Source: an uncultured Prevotella sp.
Lineage (GTDB): Bacteria > Bacteroidota > Bacteroidia > Bacteroidales > Bacteroidaceae
Direction: 5' to 3'
DNA: 48,267 bases
Assembly: GCA_900770025.1 (NCBI GenBank)
Contig: CAAGIW010000074.1
Span: 1-48,267 of the forward strand
Position 1 is the stretch's first letter, and each line of letters opens with the position of its first letter. Of this stretch, positions 1 to 8,095 are shown piece after piece. The notes under the pieces were generated by a model, which worked only from the letters and a program-made list of their open reading frames with translations, did not search any database and was not told the origin of the DNA. Made by a program: the position numbers and the translations under genes.

Positions 1-61
1 TCAATACGCTTAAACGGAATTGATCGTCAAAATAACGACGAGGTTTACGTTCTTTTTTCAT
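1..61 (-). CDS. 5' end of a leftward gene, possibly an IS transposase (partial)
   Basis: Twenty codons read leftward from an ATG at 61 to the window edge, giving a very basic start (MKKERKPRRYFDDQFRLSVL). An AAAGGTG ribosome-binding site lies about 7 nt upstream of the ATG. The lysine/arginine-rich opening followed by YFDDQFRLSVL resembles the first helix of the small HTH protein of IS3-type transposases. That is a resemblance only, because most of the gene lies outside the window. The start region sits inside an inverted repeat (61-71 with 93-103). It could also be some other small basic DNA-binding protein. Confidence 0.4.
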   Translation of the reverse strand, partial: MKKERKPRRYFDDQFRLSVL

Positions 62-103
62 TACTTTACACCTTTCTTTAATTGTTAAAACCGTGTAAAG
101 TAA
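61..103. repeat. 11-bp perfect inverted repeat over a start region
   Basis: TTACTTTACAC at 61-71 and GTGTAAAGTAA at 93-103 are exact reverse complements with a 21-nt spacer. In the leftward transcript the pair would form a hairpin reaching to the ATG, with the AAAGGTG ribosome-binding site at its inner edge. It may be an insertion-sequence end or a translational control hairpin. Confidence 0.5.
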
Positions 104-458
104 ATCTGTATTAAGTCAAGTTGTGCAATCACTGCATGGGCAGTGCGCACCCTTTCGCCACAAATCAGGGTTCAAACTCCCATCAGCTGAACCCTAATTT
201 TGCAGCATCTGGCATGGAAAATTTTATCTTCTCTCCTTTTAGAAGAACGGAAAATGGCTCCAAAATGCCCTGATTTCAATGGTTGAAGTGTTAATTTCCG
301 CCTGCGCTTTTAAATCTATTTCACATTTCAGGAAGGAAAATCTGACCATTCTCTTTTTGCATCACTTTTCTGCCATTCGCCCCCCTGGTGTGTTCTGTAA
401 AACTCAAAATTCTGACAAAGCTAATCCATAGAACCCACCGTATATCAAATTTTTTTTG
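104..458. other. Intergenic region upstream of pflB
   Basis: No gene is evident here. Two small hairpins can be drawn: CACTGC/GCAGTG around 130-145 with a 4-nt loop, and AGGGTTCA (167-174) with TGAACCCT (188-195). Neither has a clear T-run, so calling either a terminator is weak. The rest is AT-rich and gives way to the pflB promoter. Confidence 0.4.
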
Positions 459-466
459 TATCTTTG
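459..466 (+). promoter_or_regulatory. -7 box of pflB promoter
   Basis: TATCTTTG fits the Bacteroidetes -7 consensus TAnnTTTG. It lies 73 bp before the pflB ATG. No TTTG is found at the ideal 19-21 bp spacing upstream, so only the -7 element supports this call. Confidence 0.55.
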
Positions 467-539
467 CAACACTGAACACTGTTTTCTTTATTTGGAGTGA
501 TTATTATTTATTTCCACCAATAATACTTTATAAGCATTT

Positions 540-2786
540 ATGAGAAAAGAATGGCGCGGTTTTAAAGGAACCCACTGGCTTTCAGAGGTAAACGTAAGAG
601 ATTTTATTCAGAACAACTACACCGCCTACAACGGCGATGAGCGGTTTTTGGAGGTGCCCACGGAGAACACTGACTTTTTGTGGGGCGAACTGCAGAAACT
701 GCAAAAGGAGGAAAGGAGCAAGGGAGGCGTACTGGACATGGAGACGGAAGTGGTGTCGGGCATGACCGCCTACGGCCCGGCATACATCACCCCGCAGTCG
801 AAAGACAGGGAGATGGTGGTGGGCCTGCAGACAGACAAGCCGCTGAAGAGGGCCTTCATGCCCTATGGAGGCATCAAAATGGCAGAACAGGCCTGCACCA
901 CCTATGGCTACCAGCCCTCGGAGAAGTTGCACGAGATATTCACCAAATACTGCAAGACACACAACGACGGCGTGTTTGATGCCTACACCGAAGAGATGAA
1001 GGCGGTGCGCCACAACCATATACTGACCGGACTGCCCGACACCTATGGCAGGGGGCGCATCGTGGGAGACTACAGGCGCGTGGCCCTCTATGGAATAGAC
1101 TTCCTGATAAACGAGAAAGAGGAAGACAAGCGCAACTGCGGATGCGGGGTGATGAGCGACGAGGTGATACGCCTGCGCGAAGAACTGTCTATGCAGATAA
1201 AGGCACTCAAGGAGATGAAGAAGATGGCGGAGCTCTATGGCTACGACATTTCGCAGCCCGCCGCCAACGCACGCGAGGCAGTGCAGTGGCTCTACTTTGG
1301 CTATCTGGCTGCCATCAAGACTCAGAACGGAGCCGCCATGTCGGTGGGCAGAATCTCCACCTTCTTGGATATCTATATCGAAAGAGACCTGCAGGAGGGC
1401 ACACTGACCGAGTCGCAGGCACAAGAGCTGATAGACCACTTGGTGATGAAGTTCCGCATGGTGAAGTTTGCACGCATTCCCTCATACAACCAGCTCTTCA
1501 GCGGCGACCCCGTATGGGCCACATTAGAGGTGGCAGGCATGGGTATGGACGGCAGGCACATGGTGACCAAGAGCGACTTCCGCTTTCTGCACACATTAGA
1601 GAACATGGGTCCCAGTCCGGAGCCCAACCTCACGGTGCTTTACAGTCCGCGCCTCACCGACGCCTTCAAGCACTATGCCGCCATGATATCGGTGACCACC
1701 AGTTCCATACAGTATGAAAACGACGAAGTGATGCGCCCCATCTGGGGAGACGACTATTCCATCTGCTGCTGTGTGAGCGCCACTCAGACAGGCAAGGAGA
1801 TGCAATTCTTCGGCGCACGCGCCAATTTGGCCAAGTGCTTCCTGTATGCCTGCAACGGAGGTGTAGATGCCAAGAGCAGGGAACAGGTGGCCCCGGGCTT
1901 CAGACCCATCCGCGACGAATACCTGACATGGGAAGAACTGGAGCCCCGCTTCGATCAGGCCATGGACTGGCTGGCCGGCGTGTATGTGAACACACTCAAC
2001 CTGATACACTACATGCACGACAAATACTTCTACGAGGCGGCAGAGATGGCGCTGATAGACACCGACGTGCGCCGCACCTTTGCCACGGGCATCGCCGGAT
2101 TCTCGCACGTGGTGGATTCCATCTCGGCGGTGAAGTATGCCAAGGTGAAGATGATACGCGACGAAGAAGGCTTCAATGTGGACTACGTGACGGAGGGCGA
2201 CTTCCCCCGATACGGCAACGACGACGACCGTGCCGACGAGATTGCCGTGTGGCTGCTCAAGACCTTCCTCACCAAGATACGCAAGCACAAGACCTATCGC
2301 AACAGCGAACCAACCACCAGCATCCTCACCATCACATCCAATGTGGTGTATGGTAAATATACAGGCAACCTGCCCGACGGGCGGCGCGCTGGCACTCCGC
2401 TGGCACCGGGGGCCAACCCCAGCTACGGAGCAGAGAAAAACGGACTGCTCGCCTCGCTCAACTCGGTGGCCAAACTGCCCTACGAGTATGCGTTAGACGG
2501 CATATCCAACACGCAGACCATCAGTCCCGACACCTTGGGACACAACGATGAGGAGCGCAGCCGCACCTTGGTGAGAGTGCTCGACGGCTACTTTACACAG
2601 GGAGCACACCACCTCAACGTGAACGTGTTTGGCGTGGACAAGCTGAAGGATGCCATGGAACACCCCGAGAAACCGGAGTATGCCAACTTCACCATCCGTG
2701 TGAGCGGCTATGCAGTGAAGTTCATCGACCTGACCAAAGAGCAGCAGATGGACGTGATAGCACGCCACGCCCACGAGCGAATGTAA
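540..2786 (+). CDS. pflB: Formate C-acetyltransferase (pyruvate formate-lyase)
   Basis: Cytosolic glycyl-radical enzyme that converts pyruvate and CoA to acetyl-CoA and formate under anaerobic conditions. At 748 residues it has the usual PflB length. The active-site cysteines are in SICCCVS (Cys409-411, the last two matching the catalytic Cys-Cys pair), followed by the conserved GKEMQFFGARANLAK stretch. The glycyl-radical loop RVSGYAVKF is near the C-terminus with the radical at Gly723. A small cysteine cluster (NCGCG, about 199-203) is a local oddity. The activating enzyme pflA starts 50 bp downstream, so the pair is a standard operon. The start is the ATG that begins the conserved N-terminus and lies shortly after a -7 box. 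Confidence 0.97.
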   Translation: MRKEWRGFKGTHWLSEVNVRDFIQNNYTAYNGDERFLEVPTENTDFLWGELQKLQKEERSKGGVLDMETEVVSGMTAYGPAYITPQSKDREMVVGLQTDKPLKRAFMPYGGIKMAEQACTTYGYQPSEKLHEIFTKYCKTHNDGVFDAYTEEMKAVRHNHILTGLPDTYGRGRIVGDYRRVALYGIDFLINEKEEDKRNCGCGVMSDEVIRLREELSMQIKALKEMKKMAELYGYDISQPAANAREAVQWLYFGYLAAIKTQNGAAMSVGRISTFLDIYIERDLQEGTLTESQAQELIDHLVMKFRMVKFARIPSYNQLFSGDPVWATLEVAGMGMDGRHMVTKSDFRFLHTLENMGPSPEPNLTVLYSPRLTDAFKHYAAMISVTTSSIQYENDEVMRPIWGDDYSICCCVSATQTGKEMQFFGARANLAKCFLYACNGGVDAKSREQVAPGFRPIRDEYLTWEELEPRFDQAMDWLAGVYVNTLNLIHYMHDKYFYEAAEMALIDTDVRRTFATGIAGFSHVVDSISAVKYAKVKMIRDEEGFNVDYVTEGDFPRYGNDDDRADEIAVWLLKTFLTKIRKHKTYRNSEPTTSILTITSNVVYGKYTGNLPDGRRAGTPLAPGANPSYGAEKNGLLASLNSVAKLPYEYALDGISNTQTISPDTLGHNDEERSRTLVRVLDGYFTQGAHHLNVNVFGVDKLKDAMEHPEKPEYANFTIRVSGYAVKFIDLTKEQQMDVIARHAHERM

Positions 2787-2836
2787 GTGGAAACAGGGCT
2801 ACGTGGCCACGGTCCTGAAGACAGAAAAAGAAACAG

Positions 2837-3520
2837 ATGAAAGGGTATATCCACTCCACAGAATCGTTCGGCTCGGTTGACGGCCCGGGCGTTCGCTTCG
2901 TCATCTTCCTGAAAGGATGCGCCATGCGCTGCGCCTACTGCCACAATCCCGACACCTGGGCCAAGGGGGGGGCGGCCGACCTGAGAGAAGCCGCCGACCT
3001 GTTGGACCAGGCTGAACGCTACCGCGCCTACTGGGGCACGGAGGGAGGCATCACCGTGAGCGGAGGAGAGGCCCTGCTGCAGATGGACTTCTGCATCGAC
3101 CTGTTCACACAGGCCAAGCAAAGGGGCATCAGCACCTGTCTCGACACATCGGCACAATGCTTCACCCGCAAGCAGCCGTGGATAGATAGGTTCGACACCC
3201 TGCTGCAAGTGACCGACACCATTCTGTTAGACATCAAGCACACCGACAGCGAAGAGCACCGCCGACTGACGGGAATGCCCAACGAACACATCATCGACTG
3301 CGCACACTATCTGTCGGAGAAGCGCATACCCGTGTGGATAAGGCAGGTGCAGATTCCCACCATCACGCAGACAGAGCACCAGTTGGAACAGCTGAACCGC
3401 TTGGTGGCCACCCTGAACAACGTGAAAAAGGTGGAACTGCTGCCCTATCATACCATGGGAATGTATAAATGGAAAGAACTGGGTATGGACTACCCGCTGA
3501 AATATTTGGACGAAGGATGA
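2837..3520 (+). CDS. pflA: Pyruvate formate-lyase activating enzyme
   Basis: Radical-SAM enzyme of 227 residues that installs the glycyl radical on PflB. The iron-sulfur cluster motif CxxxCxxC is at Cys28, Cys32 and Cys35 (GCAMRCAYCHNPDTW), preceded by the family N-terminus HSTESFGSVDGPGVRFVIF. The glycine-rich SAM-contact stretch GGITVSGGEALLQ follows at about 63-75. It lies 50 bp after pflB on the same strand and its stop codon overlaps the next start as ATGA, so the next gene is probably translationally coupled. The only plausible substrate in view is the PflB encoded just upstream. Confidence 0.96.
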   Translation: MKGYIHSTESFGSVDGPGVRFVIFLKGCAMRCAYCHNPDTWAKGGAADLREAADLLDQAERYRAYWGTEGGITVSGGEALLQMDFCIDLFTQAKQRGISTCLDTSAQCFTRKQPWIDRFDTLLQVTDTILLDIKHTDSEEHRRLTGMPNEHIIDCAHYLSEKRIPVWIRQVQIPTITQTEHQLEQLNRLVATLNNVKKVELLPYHTMGMYKWKELGMDYPLKYLDEG

Positions 3521-4338
3521 AAAAGGAAAACTCCTCACAACTGATTATCAGGATAGGCAATGGCTCCCTGTCCTTTTCACATCTCGACATACAAGAGGTG
3601 TCGCTACCCATCAGTTACGTGCCCTACACGCTGAACAACGGCATCTCTATGGCAGCCAACCTGCGCGAAGCCTTCAAGGAGGAGGTGCAGGGCAGCGAAA
3701 ACTATGCCTCGGTATCGGTGATGGTGGACTCGCCGGTGATGATGACACCCGTGGATGTTTTTGCCGAAGAACAATGCGCGGCACTGTATGCCCACTGCAT
3801 GACACTGGGCGACAACGAGACGGTGATGCACACTGTGCTGCCCACCCTGCACGCCGTGGCCGTGTTTGCCATCAACAAAGACCTCAGAATGGTGGTGACC
3901 GACCGCTATCCGCAGGCACGCTTCTTCAGTGCGGCGGCTCCCGTGTGGCGCTATATGCACCATCACAACACGGCAGGAAAGAGGAACAGACTATACACCT
4001 ACTTCCACAACAACGGCGTGGATGTGTTTCAGTTTGCCCCCAACAGGTTCAAGTTCTTCAACCATTTCTCATTAGCCGACGCACACAACGATGCCGACCG
4101 CGCCGCAGATGCCATCTACTACCTGATGGGGGCGTGGACACAACTGCAACTGAACGCCGAGGAAGACGAACTGTATATCTCTGGCAACATGCCCAACCAG
4201 CAGTGGGGCATCGACGAACTGCACCGCTTTCTGCACAAGGTTTATCATATCAACCCCACCGCCATCTTCAACAGGCACGCCGTGACACGCATCGAAGCCA
4301 TGCCGCTCGACCTGATGGCTATATGGGCAAAATCCTGA
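3517..4338 (+). CDS. DUF3822 family protein
   Basis: A 273-residue cytosolic protein that I place in DUF3822, a Bacteroidetes family without an assigned function. Recognisable features are the early strand pattern LIIRIGNGSLSFS, the stretch VLPTLHAVAVFAINKDLRMVVTDRYPQARF, and the C-terminal part YISGNMPNQQWGIDELHRFL. No signal peptide or membrane segment is seen. I chose the ATG at 3517 because it overlaps the pflA stop as ATGA; an in-frame ATG 16 codons earlier lies inside pflA. As I recall, family members often sit near rsmD; here rsmD is 15 kb away. A role linked to Pfl is not shown by the sequence. Confidence 0.75.
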   Translation: MKKENSSQLIIRIGNGSLSFSHLDIQEVSLPISYVPYTLNNGISMAANLREAFKEEVQGSENYASVSVMVDSPVMMTPVDVFAEEQCAALYAHCMTLGDNETVMHTVLPTLHAVAVFAINKDLRMVVTDRYPQARFFSAAAPVWRYMHHHNTAGKRNRLYTYFHNNGVDVFQFAPNRFKFFNHFSLADAHNDADRAADAIYYLMGAWTQLQLNAEEDELYISGNMPNQQWGIDELHRFLHKVYHINPTAIFNRHAVTRIEAMPLDLMAIWAKS

Positions 4339-4345
4339 ACATCCT

Positions 4346-6028
4346 ATGAAATTCTCCTCCAAACACGCACTCATCACCCTGCTACTTTCTTGCATTGCCG
4401 CTTCGGCCACAGGCCAAACCACCTTCTCATGGCAGGGAAAGAAGAAGACCACCGGCAAATACTGTCTGTTGGTAAACAACTCGCACACATCCATCAAGGA
4501 CTTCACCTTTGCCACGCCCGCCGAGGCTCTGAGATACGCCGAGGGCAAAGCGGAGAGCGACACCACCTGGACGGAGATATACATCATGCCGTCGGTGTAT
4601 TGGTTAGACAATCCCGACGACGATGCCGTGAGATACCCTGCACAGGGCGACGGCACTCCATACGCCCTGACCGTCAAGGCGCACCACCTCAGAATGGTGG
4701 GTATGGGCGAACGGGCGGAGGATGTGGTGCTGGCATGCAACAGAGGACAGACACAGGGGGCCTACGGCAACTTCACCCTGCTGCACATGTTAGGCAGTCA
4801 TGTGCAGGCGCAGCACATCACCTTCGGCAACTACTGCAACGTGGATCTGGTATATCCGCGCGACCCAAGCAAGAACAGGAGCAAGCGGAAGGAGGCCATC
4901 GTACAGGCACAGATAGCCATCTGCCAGGGCGACCACTACCATCTGTATGACTGCCGCTTCATCTCCCGACTGAACCTGTGCCCCTTTGTGGGTGCCAAGC
5001 ACACCACCTTCGACCACTGCTACTTTGAATGTACCGACGATGCGCTCTGCGGAACGGGCATCTACAGGCACTGCCGGTTCACACTGTACAGCGGCAAACC
5101 ATTCTACTCCACCGACAAGGAACAGGGAGCAGTGCTCACCGACTGCGACATACACAGCAAAACGCAAGGCACGCAATACCTTACCAAGGCGAGCGGTCCT
5201 ATCGTGTTGGAGCGATGCCGGTGGACCAGCGACGACAAAAACCTGAAAATAGAATGGACCAAACGGCCCAACCCCAAGCACCGCTGCGTGATGAAAGACT
5301 GCACGCTGAACGGAAAACCACTGGAGGTGCCGCAACCCACCGAGACACTGCCCCTGATACTGCCGGCCTTCCCCTTGGCGGTGCAGACGGAAATAGTGCC
5401 CGGAGGATGGACCATCGACTGCCACAAGCCCACCGACACCATGGCCCACAACTGGCAACCCGACAACAGCCGCAGCGCCTGGGGATGGGCAGAAGGTGTG
5501 GATGGTGCCGAAGGGAGATGGGGACTGGTGCAACTGCAAAAGGGCGCACGCCTGATGTTCACCCCACGCCACGAGGAAAAACCCTGCACCTCGCAGACCT
5601 GCAAGGTGACACTCTATCCCTGCAAGGGCGCCGGACAGGGCTTCGGCTCTGCCACAGGTCAGTATCTTGACCTCTGCATCAAGTTCAACACACGCACACT
5701 CACGGGCTACGGACTGCGCATTGTGCGCACTCCCGAGCACGACCATGCCGTGGAGGCGGTCGTTGTGGAATACAGAGACGGAGAGATAAGTCACATCTCA
5801 CAACCGCAGGTGTGCCGCATCTACAAGGGCGAATGCCGCATCACACTCACAGCAAAAGACTCCCTGTTCACCGCTCTCATCGAGAACCCCGGCATGAATA
5901 CCTCGCAGACACTCTCGGCCACCATGCCCCACCCCAACCTCTTCTCGGGCTTCCACCTGCAACACACGGGCAGCACCGGACCATCGGGCACCGTGGTGGG
6001 AGGAGTGGAAATGAAGAATGAAGAGTGA
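4346..6028 (+). CDS. Secreted right-handed beta-helix protein, pectinesterase-like
   Basis: A 560-residue exported protein. It has a clear signal peptide (about residues 1-23, ending ASATGQ), then a region of repeated short strands and turns (about 100-330) typical of a parallel beta-helix, for example YHLYDCRFISRLNLCPFVGAKHTTFDHCYFE. This resembles carbohydrate-esterase-8-like pectinesterases, but I do not see a confident catalytic Asp-Asp-Arg set, so the enzymatic role is tentative. The last 200 residues look like a separate beta-rich domain. It starts 7 bp after the DUF3822 gene. The C-terminal residues MKNEE and the stop codon are made by a 7-bp tandem repeat that continues past the gene, so the end may vary between strains. 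Confidence 0.6.
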   Translation: MKFSSKHALITLLLSCIAASATGQTTFSWQGKKKTTGKYCLLVNNSHTSIKDFTFATPAEALRYAEGKAESDTTWTEIYIMPSVYWLDNPDDDAVRYPAQGDGTPYALTVKAHHLRMVGMGERAEDVVLACNRGQTQGAYGNFTLLHMLGSHVQAQHITFGNYCNVDLVYPRDPSKNRSKRKEAIVQAQIAICQGDHYHLYDCRFISRLNLCPFVGAKHTTFDHCYFECTDDALCGTGIYRHCRFTLYSGKPFYSTDKEQGAVLTDCDIHSKTQGTQYLTKASGPIVLERCRWTSDDKNLKIEWTKRPNPKHRCVMKDCTLNGKPLEVPQPTETLPLILPAFPLAVQTEIVPGGWTIDCHKPTDTMAHNWQPDNSRSAWGWAEGVDGAEGRWGLVQLQKGARLMFTPRHEEKPCTSQTCKVTLYPCKGAGQGFGSATGQYLDLCIKFNTRTLTGYGLRIVRTPEHDHAVEAVVVEYRDGEISHISQPQVCRIYKGECRITLTAKDSLFTALIENPGMNTSQTLSATMPHPNLFSGFHLQHTGSTGPSGTVVGGVEMKNEE

Positions 6029-6068
6029 AGAATGAAGAATGAAGAATGAAGAGTGAAGAATGACAAGT
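6013..6068 (+). repeat. Heptamer tandem repeat (GAAGAAT/GAAGAGT)
   Basis: Seven exact 7-bp units run from 6013 to 6061: GAAGAAT five times and GAAGAGT twice. A degenerate eighth unit (GACAAGT) ends at 6068. The array covers the last codons and stop of the beta-helix gene. A related heptamer array in the opposite orientation is at 36452-36500. Confidence 0.85.
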
Positions 6069-6072
6069 GCCA

Positions 6073-7995
6073 TCACTGGCATACTCGTTTGACCGTTCTT
6101 TTGCTGCCATCCTTATAGACAATTGTTTTCAGATAGCATCTGCCGAAAACAGGACTTGTGGTTTTCCGTCCTGCCATATCTGTATAGTACTCGGCTATGG
6201 GTATGGGCAGAGAGTTTGTCGTCTCAATGCCTGTCACACTCTGAGTATAGTCGGCACCCTCCATCTTGTCAGCAGCCACTATCTCTCCACTGTCTGTATC
6301 TATCAGCAAAGCGACCAAAGCAGATTGGCTCCACAAGTTAACTTCCTTTCCTAACAATTCCGGCATACGGAATGTGTACACAGACCTTACAGGAGAATCT
6401 TGAATATAGGAAGTCGGAAGGAGTCCTGCATCTCCATAGACATTTGGAAATATACCTCTGGCCACATGGTTAAACACGAACGGAGATATTGTTTCTGCAG
6501 CGCTGCTGAAACGTGAGAAGTAAGGCCACCAGTCATCACCCACACTTTGTTGTGTACAACCCGAATAGCCGTTGTTCTGCATGAACCCCACATAATCTTC
6601 CTGCAACACCACAAAGGCAACAGACAGTCGGGCTGAATCAAACGAGCGGCAACATTCGATTTCAAAATCCACCGTCATCGTATCTTTGGCAGTATTCAGG
6701 CATACTGCGTTTACTGCTATCCGGTAAGCACTGTTGACCGCCAATATTCTTTCGGCCACCTCCTCCGAAATGGGATTGTCGGCTATGGTGCGATTAAACC
6801 ATGCACACGGGAAATAATTGATGCCGGATATATTTCTGAAGTCCGAATCATAATCTTCCACTGCCATTGAATCCCTGTTGTGCACTGCTATACCTATGAA
6901 ACGCTTGCCCCACTGGGCTTCGTACTTCTCGAACGCTGCAATCCCTCTCACACATGAGGGGCACCATGCACCTGTTGCCTCTTCAATGACACACACAGAG
7001 GGGAATCCCTCTCTACAGACAATATGGAATTGCTGCGTATAGGAGGCGGCTCCCTTAACCTGTGGACGCACGACAACATCATAACAAAGGTCGGACGTGT
7101 AATCCAACTGGAGAACGTCATTGAACGTCACATCCATACTACAATCAAGTGCATTGCCTCCAGCTATCTCGCAATTCAAAGTTCTCTCTCCATTGGCAGT
7201 TCCCAACGTGCAAATCAACGAATCACACTTCTCGGGATAGTGGAATCCCATGGAAAGACTTACGTCTGAAGTTCCCTTGTCCATAGTGAAATCTGGCGTG
7301 TGATTGGTCATGCTTATCTCATACTCACTGATACAGAAGTCTGCGAATCCCACGAGTTGGGCACCAGACGCCGTACAGACAAAGGCAAGCCTTATCCCGT
7401 TTCGATTACTTACGGCATCGTGAGGCAATGCCACGTAAACTCGCTCTCGCCTCACCTCCTTAGGACTTCCCTTATGAGAACCTGAGTACAACAAGCCGCT
7501 ACTGAAATCTTTCGGCACCTTTGCATCAGAAGATGCAATATAAACGGCAACAGGTGCCGGCTTGTTGGAACCGAACAACACCACATCAAAACTCAACAAA
7601 AGCGCTTTTGATGCATCAGAAGTGTTGATGACCGGAGTAATCAGCCATTCATCAACACTGCCCCCCTCCTTGGTGGAAGTGTTGCAATAAGGGATATACA
7701 TACCCTCGTTTTTCAAGTCAAGCATGACATAGGGCTGTGTATTGTCTGGAAACAATTCGTCCAAACGCATCAAGCGGTTTGCAGCGGTAACGGGAACACT
7801 CCCTGCATAACTGCTGACTGCCGTCTTTCCCGCACCAAACGCACTCCAGCCAGCGGGGAGACCTTTACCACTGGTGTCATAACTAAAGAAGTTCTCAGAG
7901 AAGAAGCACTTCCCTACAGGAACAGCCACTGAAACATTCAGGCACGAAGCGGAGAACAGTGCAGATGCCAACAGGTTACGAATAATCTTTCTCAT
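6073..7995 (-). CDS. Secreted choice-of-anchor-J / Omp28-like (thioredoxin-fold) protein
   Basis: A 640-residue exported protein. A signal peptide (about 1-25) is followed by a cleaved-adhesin or choice-of-anchor-J type domain (about 30-225: FSENFFSYD, VDEWLITPVINTS). Next is an Omp28-type region with a thioredoxin-like CPSC motif at Cys345-Cys348 (EEATGAWCPSC). The C-terminus (YYTDMAGRKTTSPVFGRCYLK then KDGSKRTVKRV) resembles Prevotella T9SS sorting tails, which suggests export across the outer membrane and surface anchoring. The redox role of CPSC is an inference. It lies 100 bp after the 8096 gene on the same strand, separated by a hairpin, so it may be partly attenuated rather than fully co-transcribed. 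No separate promoter was recognised. Confidence 0.7.
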   Translation of the reverse strand: MRKIIRNLLASALFSASCLNVSVAVPVGKCFFSENFFSYDTSGKGLPAGWSAFGAGKTAVSSYAGSVPVTAANRLMRLDELFPDNTQPYVMLDLKNEGMYIPYCNTSTKEGGSVDEWLITPVINTSDASKALLLSFDVVLFGSNKPAPVAVYIASSDAKVPKDFSSGLLYSGSHKGSPKEVRRERVYVALPHDAVSNRNGIRLAFVCTASGAQLVGFADFCISEYEISMTNHTPDFTMDKGTSDVSLSMGFHYPEKCDSLICTLGTANGERTLNCEIAGGNALDCSMDVTFNDVLQLDYTSDLCYDVVVRPQVKGAASYTQQFHIVCREGFPSVCVIEEATGAWCPSCVRGIAAFEKYEAQWGKRFIGIAVHNRDSMAVEDYDSDFRNISGINYFPCAWFNRTIADNPISEEVAERILAVNSAYRIAVNAVCLNTAKDTMTVDFEIECCRSFDSARLSVAFVVLQEDYVGFMQNNGYSGCTQQSVGDDWWPYFSRFSSAAETISPFVFNHVARGIFPNVYGDAGLLPTSYIQDSPVRSVYTFRMPELLGKEVNLWSQSALVALLIDTDSGEIVAADKMEGADYTQSVTGIETTNSLPIPIAEYYTDMAGRKTTSPVFGRCYLKTIVYKDGSKRTVKRVCQ

Positions 7996-8021
7996 ATACT
8001 TTCAATGAAATAAGCAACAAA

Positions 8022-8057
8022 ACAGTGGAGACACTCCACAGGAGCATACCCCACTGT
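8022..8057 (-). terminator. Hairpin between secreted-protein genes
   Basis: ACAGTGG at 8022-8028 pairs with CCACTGT at 8051-8057. In the leftward transcript the stem is followed by TTTTGTTG. The T-run is short, so it may only partly stop transcription between the 8096 and 6073 genes. Confidence 0.45.
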
Positions 8058-8095
8058 CTGTTTCGGTTGTTTGTCTTGTAACTGCAACAAGAACA

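Noticed and set aside
130..195. Hairpins upstream of pflB as terminators or a riboswitch
   Set aside because: Stems are short (6-8 bp), with no clear T-run and no conserved motif.
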